A DNA stretch of 64,000 bases from the NCBI GenBank assembly GCA_018241365.1, contig JAFEDX010000191.1:1-64000 (forward strand), read 5' to 3'. The position numbers and the translations under genes are program-made. Origin of the DNA: Pseudomonadota bacterium (GTDB taxonomy: Bacteria; Pseudomonadota; Gammaproteobacteria; Xanthomonadales; Rhodanobacteraceae). The notes below the pieces were generated by a model that was given only the letters and a program-made list of their open reading frames with translations, searched no databases and was not told the DNA's origin. Positions 61,598-64,000 of the stretch are shown here, one piece after another (position 1 is the stretch's first letter; every line of letters begins with the position of its first letter).

Positions 61598-62677
61598 ATG
61601 GGGCGACGAATCCTCTACGGTGTCTATCACTGGGGTCTCGGGCACGCCACCCGCAGCCTCGGCCTGATCCGTGCGCTGATCGAGCGCGGCGATTCCGTGA
61701 TCGTGTTGATGGCGCCGGGGCCGGGCCTGCACCTGTTGCGCGCGGAACTGGGCGACACCTGCGAGTTCTATCCGTTCCGCGACACGCCTGCGCCGTTCAG
61801 CCGCTATCCGGCGATCTTCTACCTGCGCATGACGGCAGCGATGCCGTGGGTGCTGGCGGGTTACCGGCGTGAGCACCGCTTGACCGAAAAACTGGTGCGT
61901 GAGCGCAAGCTCGATTGCGTGGTCTCCGACAGCCGGCTCGGGGTGTGGTCGGCCGTGGTGCCGAGTTACTGCATCTTCCATTCGATCCACCAGCGCGTGC
62001 CGTTCTTCAGCGGCTTCACCGAACGGATCGTCGAGCGCGGCCAGCGCGATTTGTTGAAGGGTTTCACCAAGGTGTTGATACCCGACGTCGAGGAGGGCGG
62101 CGGATTGTCGGGTTGGCTGGGGCACGACCCGGTATTCGACTGGGGCGCCGGGCGGCTGGTTTACATCGGGCCGCTGTCGAGCGTGCCACGCATGGACGTG
62201 GCGCAGGACATCGACGTGTTCTTTTCGGTTTCCGGTATCGAGCCGCAACGCGGCCTGCTGGAAGAACTGGTGCTGGAAGCGCTGCCGTCCTTGTCCGGCA
62301 GGATCGTGGTGACGCTCGGCCGGCCTAAGGACGACGGCGAATGCCGCGAAGTGTCGGGCGCGACGGTGTATGGCTACCTCGATCGCCAACGACAGGCCGA
62401 AATGCTCAATCGCGCCCAACTGGTGATGACGCGCTCGGGTTACACCACGCTGATGGAACTGGCCGGGCTGGGCCGCAAGGCCTTGTTCGTGGCGACGCCG
62501 GGGCAGAGCGAGCAGGAATATCTCGCACGCTTCCACCGCGAGCGCGGGCATGTGTGGTCGGTCGAGCAGAAACACCTGGACATTCCGCGCGATCTCGAAC
62601 GGGCACGCGCCGAGCACGGCATTCCGCGCATGGATGTGTCGGCGTCAACGCGGAATTTCCTTGCCGTGATCGACTGA
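61598..62677 (+). CDS. Glycosyltransferase-family protein (GT-B fold, MurG/MJ1255-like)
   Basis: 359 residues. GT-B N-terminal pattern RRILYGVYHWGLGHATRSLG-LIRAL with the GHATR loop, and C-terminal GRIVVTLGRPKDDGE, YLDRQRQAEMLNRAQLVMTR and SGYTTLMELAGLGRKALFVA, like MurG and archaeal MJ1255-type transferases. The donor and acceptor are unknown; a lipid or envelope glycan is likely. AAGGA 7 bp before the ATG. It overlaps the convergent membrane-protein gene by 33 bp. Confidence 0.86.
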   Translation: MGRRILYGVYHWGLGHATRSLGLIRALIERGDSVIVLMAPGPGLHLLRAELGDTCEFYPFRDTPAPFSRYPAIFYLRMTAAMPWVLAGYRREHRLTEKLVRERKLDCVVSDSRLGVWSAVVPSYCIFHSIHQRVPFFSGFTERIVERGQRDLLKGFTKVLIPDVEEGGGLSGWLGHDPVFDWGAGRLVYIGPLSSVPRMDVAQDIDVFFSVSGIEPQRGLLEELVLEALPSLSGRIVVTLGRPKDDGECREVSGATVYGYLDRQRQAEMLNRAQLVMTRSGYTTLMELAGLGRKALFVATPGQSEQEYLARFHRERGHVWSVEQKHLDIPRDLERARAEHGIPRMDVSASTRNFLAVID

Positions 62678-63649
62678 ATCACGCGTGCGTTGCGAAGGTA
62701 TTTCGCGCCACAGCAGCGCGACGGTCGGCAGGCACAGCAGCCAGATGCAGGCGGTCCAGACGATGCGGAAGCCCAGCATCAGGGCCAGTCCGTCGGTGTA
62801 GTCGATACCCGCCGCATGCGCGGCCAGCATGCCCAGCAGCTCGACCGTGCCGATCTGGCTGAACAGCCCGGCCCCGACCAGGATGATCGCCAGCGAGAAC
62901 ATGTAGATTGTCGCGGCGGTCAGGTAATCGAGGTGGTGCGCGTCCATGCCGCGGCCGATGATCCAGAACGCATACGTCAAGGCGCCAAGGTATACGGCGG
63001 CCAGCACGACGCTGATCGCCAGCATCACCGGCGTGGACAGCTTGCGCAGCCCACGCAGCATTTCCAGCGCGGCCTCGGCGCCGCGGCGCGCCCAGCGGTG
63101 CCGCAGGCGCGTCACGTGCGCGCGTGCACGGTGTTCGAACAGCACCAGGACGGTCAGCAGTACCCCGGTGGCCACCAGTACCACCACCGCCAGCGGGCGT
63201 GTGGCCGGCATTCCGGACACCCCGGTCACTGCGAGGAACAGGAACACCACCGCAACTTCCGCAAGCACCATCATCACCGTGGCGGCCGAGCTGCGGCCGA
63301 TGTGGATGCGCCGCGACGCCGACAGCACCCAGTTTTGCGAGAACATGCCGAGCGGCAAGGTCACGGTCAGTTCCCCCACCGCGAACGCGAGCCAGAACGG
63401 GCGCGCGGGGATCTGCACGTCGATCTGCGTGAGCATCAGTTTCAGTTGTGCCGCCTTGCATGCGAGGTAGCACGCTGCAGCCGCGAGCGCGAGCCACAAC
63501 ACGTGCGCGGGCAGGCGCCCGACCCGCACCATCACCTGGTGCACGTCACCGAGGCTGAAGGCGAATACCAGCAAGGCGACCGCCAGCAACACCGGCAGGA
63601 TCACGGTGGGTTTCAGCAGCACGCGTGCGCGCGTCAGCAGCTTCAGCAT
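62645..63649 (-). CDS. Flippase-like / lysylphosphatidylglycerol-synthase-TM family membrane protein
   Basis: 334 residues with about eight hydrophobic segments: VILPVLLAVALLVFAFSLGD, VLWLALAAAACYLACKAAQL, PFWLAFAVGELTVTLPLGMF and the late LTAATIYMFSLAIILVGAGL. The VGELTVTLPLGMFSQ stretch fits the UPF0104/AglD-like flippase family. It may move a lipid-linked sugar or modify lipid head groups, in line with the overlapping glycosyltransferase gene. Its ATG overlaps the stop of the upstream gene by 7 bp. Confidence 0.82.
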   Translation of the reverse strand: MLKLLTRARVLLKPTVILPVLLAVALLVFAFSLGDVHQVMVRVGRLPAHVLWLALAAAACYLACKAAQLKLMLTQIDVQIPARPFWLAFAVGELTVTLPLGMFSQNWVLSASRRIHIGRSSAATVMMVLAEVAVVFLFLAVTGVSGMPATRPLAVVVLVATGVLLTVLVLFEHRARAHVTRLRHRWARRGAEAALEMLRGLRKLSTPVMLAISVVLAAVYLGALTYAFWIIGRGMDAHHLDYLTAATIYMFSLAIILVGAGLFSQIGTVELLGMLAAHAAGIDYTDGLALMLGFRIVWTACIWLLCLPTVALLWREIPSQRTRDSVDHGKEIPR

Positions 63650-63999
63650 GACGGCAAGCCAGGCGCGAGGTCGGCGAGGCGGTTGTCGAGATACCGCACG
63701 ATGTTCGCGGGCGACTCCCAGCCCGGTGCCGCGTTGCGTGGGCAGGTAACCTGGAAACGTTTGTCTTCGTTCGCGACCAGGCGCTTGCGTGCGAGCCAGT
63801 GCAGGCGTTGCACAACGGTTTGCGCCAACGGTTGCCGCGCCCACAGCGGATCGAGCGACGCGCCGTCCGCCCGCAGTTGAGCGAGGCAACGCGTCAGCCA
63901 ATCGACGAGCTCGCCACGCGTGAAAGCCGAGGGGCCGTGCAGCAGGTAATGCGCGAGCAGGTGGCTGGGCGTGATCGGCTCATGCGAGAGGATCAGATG
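63643..63999 (-). CDS. C-terminal fragment of an uncharacterised protein (continues beyond the window)
   Basis: 118 codons are visible, ending at TGA 63645-63643; the N terminus lies past base 64000. The visible part is helical: ITPSHLLAHYLLHGPSAFTR, ELVDWLTRCLAQLRADGASL, then QTVVQRLHWLARKRLVANED and a final NIVRYLDNRLADLAP. The order of helices is reminiscent of the C-terminal domain of PlsB-type glycerol-3-phosphate acyltransferases, but I could not confirm this. It overlaps the flippase-like gene by 7 bp and is in the same operon, which fits an envelope-lipid role. Confidence 0.6.
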   Translation of the reverse strand, partial: HLILSHEPITPSHLLAHYLLHGPSAFTRGELVDWLTRCLAQLRADGASLDPLWARQPLAQTVVQRLHWLARKRLVANEDKRFQVTCPRNAAPGWESPANIVRYLDNRLADLAPGLPSC

Positions 64000-64000
64000 G

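Overview
The window is uniformly GC-rich, densely coding DNA from a Gammaproteobacterium. ZipA, SMC, a translationally tight suf operon led by an Rrf2 regulator, several TonB-linked genes, S9/M16/M1/DUF255-type secreted or processing enzymes and GTAGGAGC-type REP elements together point to the Xanthomonadales, most likely Rhodanobacteraceae (Rhodanobacter/Dyella-like). That placement is inference from gene content, not a computed phylogeny. I saw no rRNA, tRNA, CRISPR array, transposase, integrase or prophage gene.

Layout. 1-5.9 kb: the end of smc, then zipA, a PaiB-like protein, and on the minus strand a phasin/acyl-CoA-binding pair and aat. 5.9-10.8 kb: a GNAT protein coupled to aat, an alpha/beta-hydrolase/cyclase fusion with both active sites degenerate, trxB and ald. 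11-17.3 kb: a suf operon (sufR-B-C-D-S, a coupled GNAT, a Rieske ferredoxin) behind an inverted-repeat operator. 17.4-25.2 kb: a two-component system, HutD, a SET-domain protein, a ComEA-like helix-hairpin-helix protein, an M20 peptidase, a rhomboid and a nitrobindin-like protein. 25.6-28.4 kb: peroxide defence, with oxyR-rnk divergent from ahpC-ahpD.

28.4-38.5 kb is the most interesting block. It is a minus-strand gene set of TonB-dependent receptor, penicillin-binding-protein-like serine hydrolase, APC permease, a second paralogous serine hydrolase, enolase-superfamily dipeptide epimerase and MurR/RpiR-type regulator. It reads as an outer-membrane-to-cytoplasm route for capturing, cleaving and epimerising peptides, plausibly peptidoglycan-derived or D-amino-acid-containing. 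A 270-bp segment with perfect 24-bp inverted termini sits directly before the regulator's start codon. A strong promoter with a palindrome over its -10 box precedes the receptor.

38.7-47.2 kb: an M1 aminopeptidase coupled to prmC, a TIR/TolB-like/TPR protein, a BlaI/M56 regulatory pair with a TonB-like lipoprotein, and an orphan protein. 47.3-54 kb: a DUF3311/symporter pair, dgkA, a lemA-TPM-TPM cluster and a YyaL-like protein. 54-64 kb: an S9 peptidase, rlmI-like, lgt, an M16 peptidase, a glycosyltransferase, a flippase-like membrane protein and the end of one more gene.

The intergenic DNA carries at least four repeat families. One is a roughly 110-bp element found in four copies, three of them ending or starting within 3 bp of a stop codon. 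Others are REP inverted pairs, a four-hairpin array after the suf operon, and nested palindromes inside the lemA cluster.
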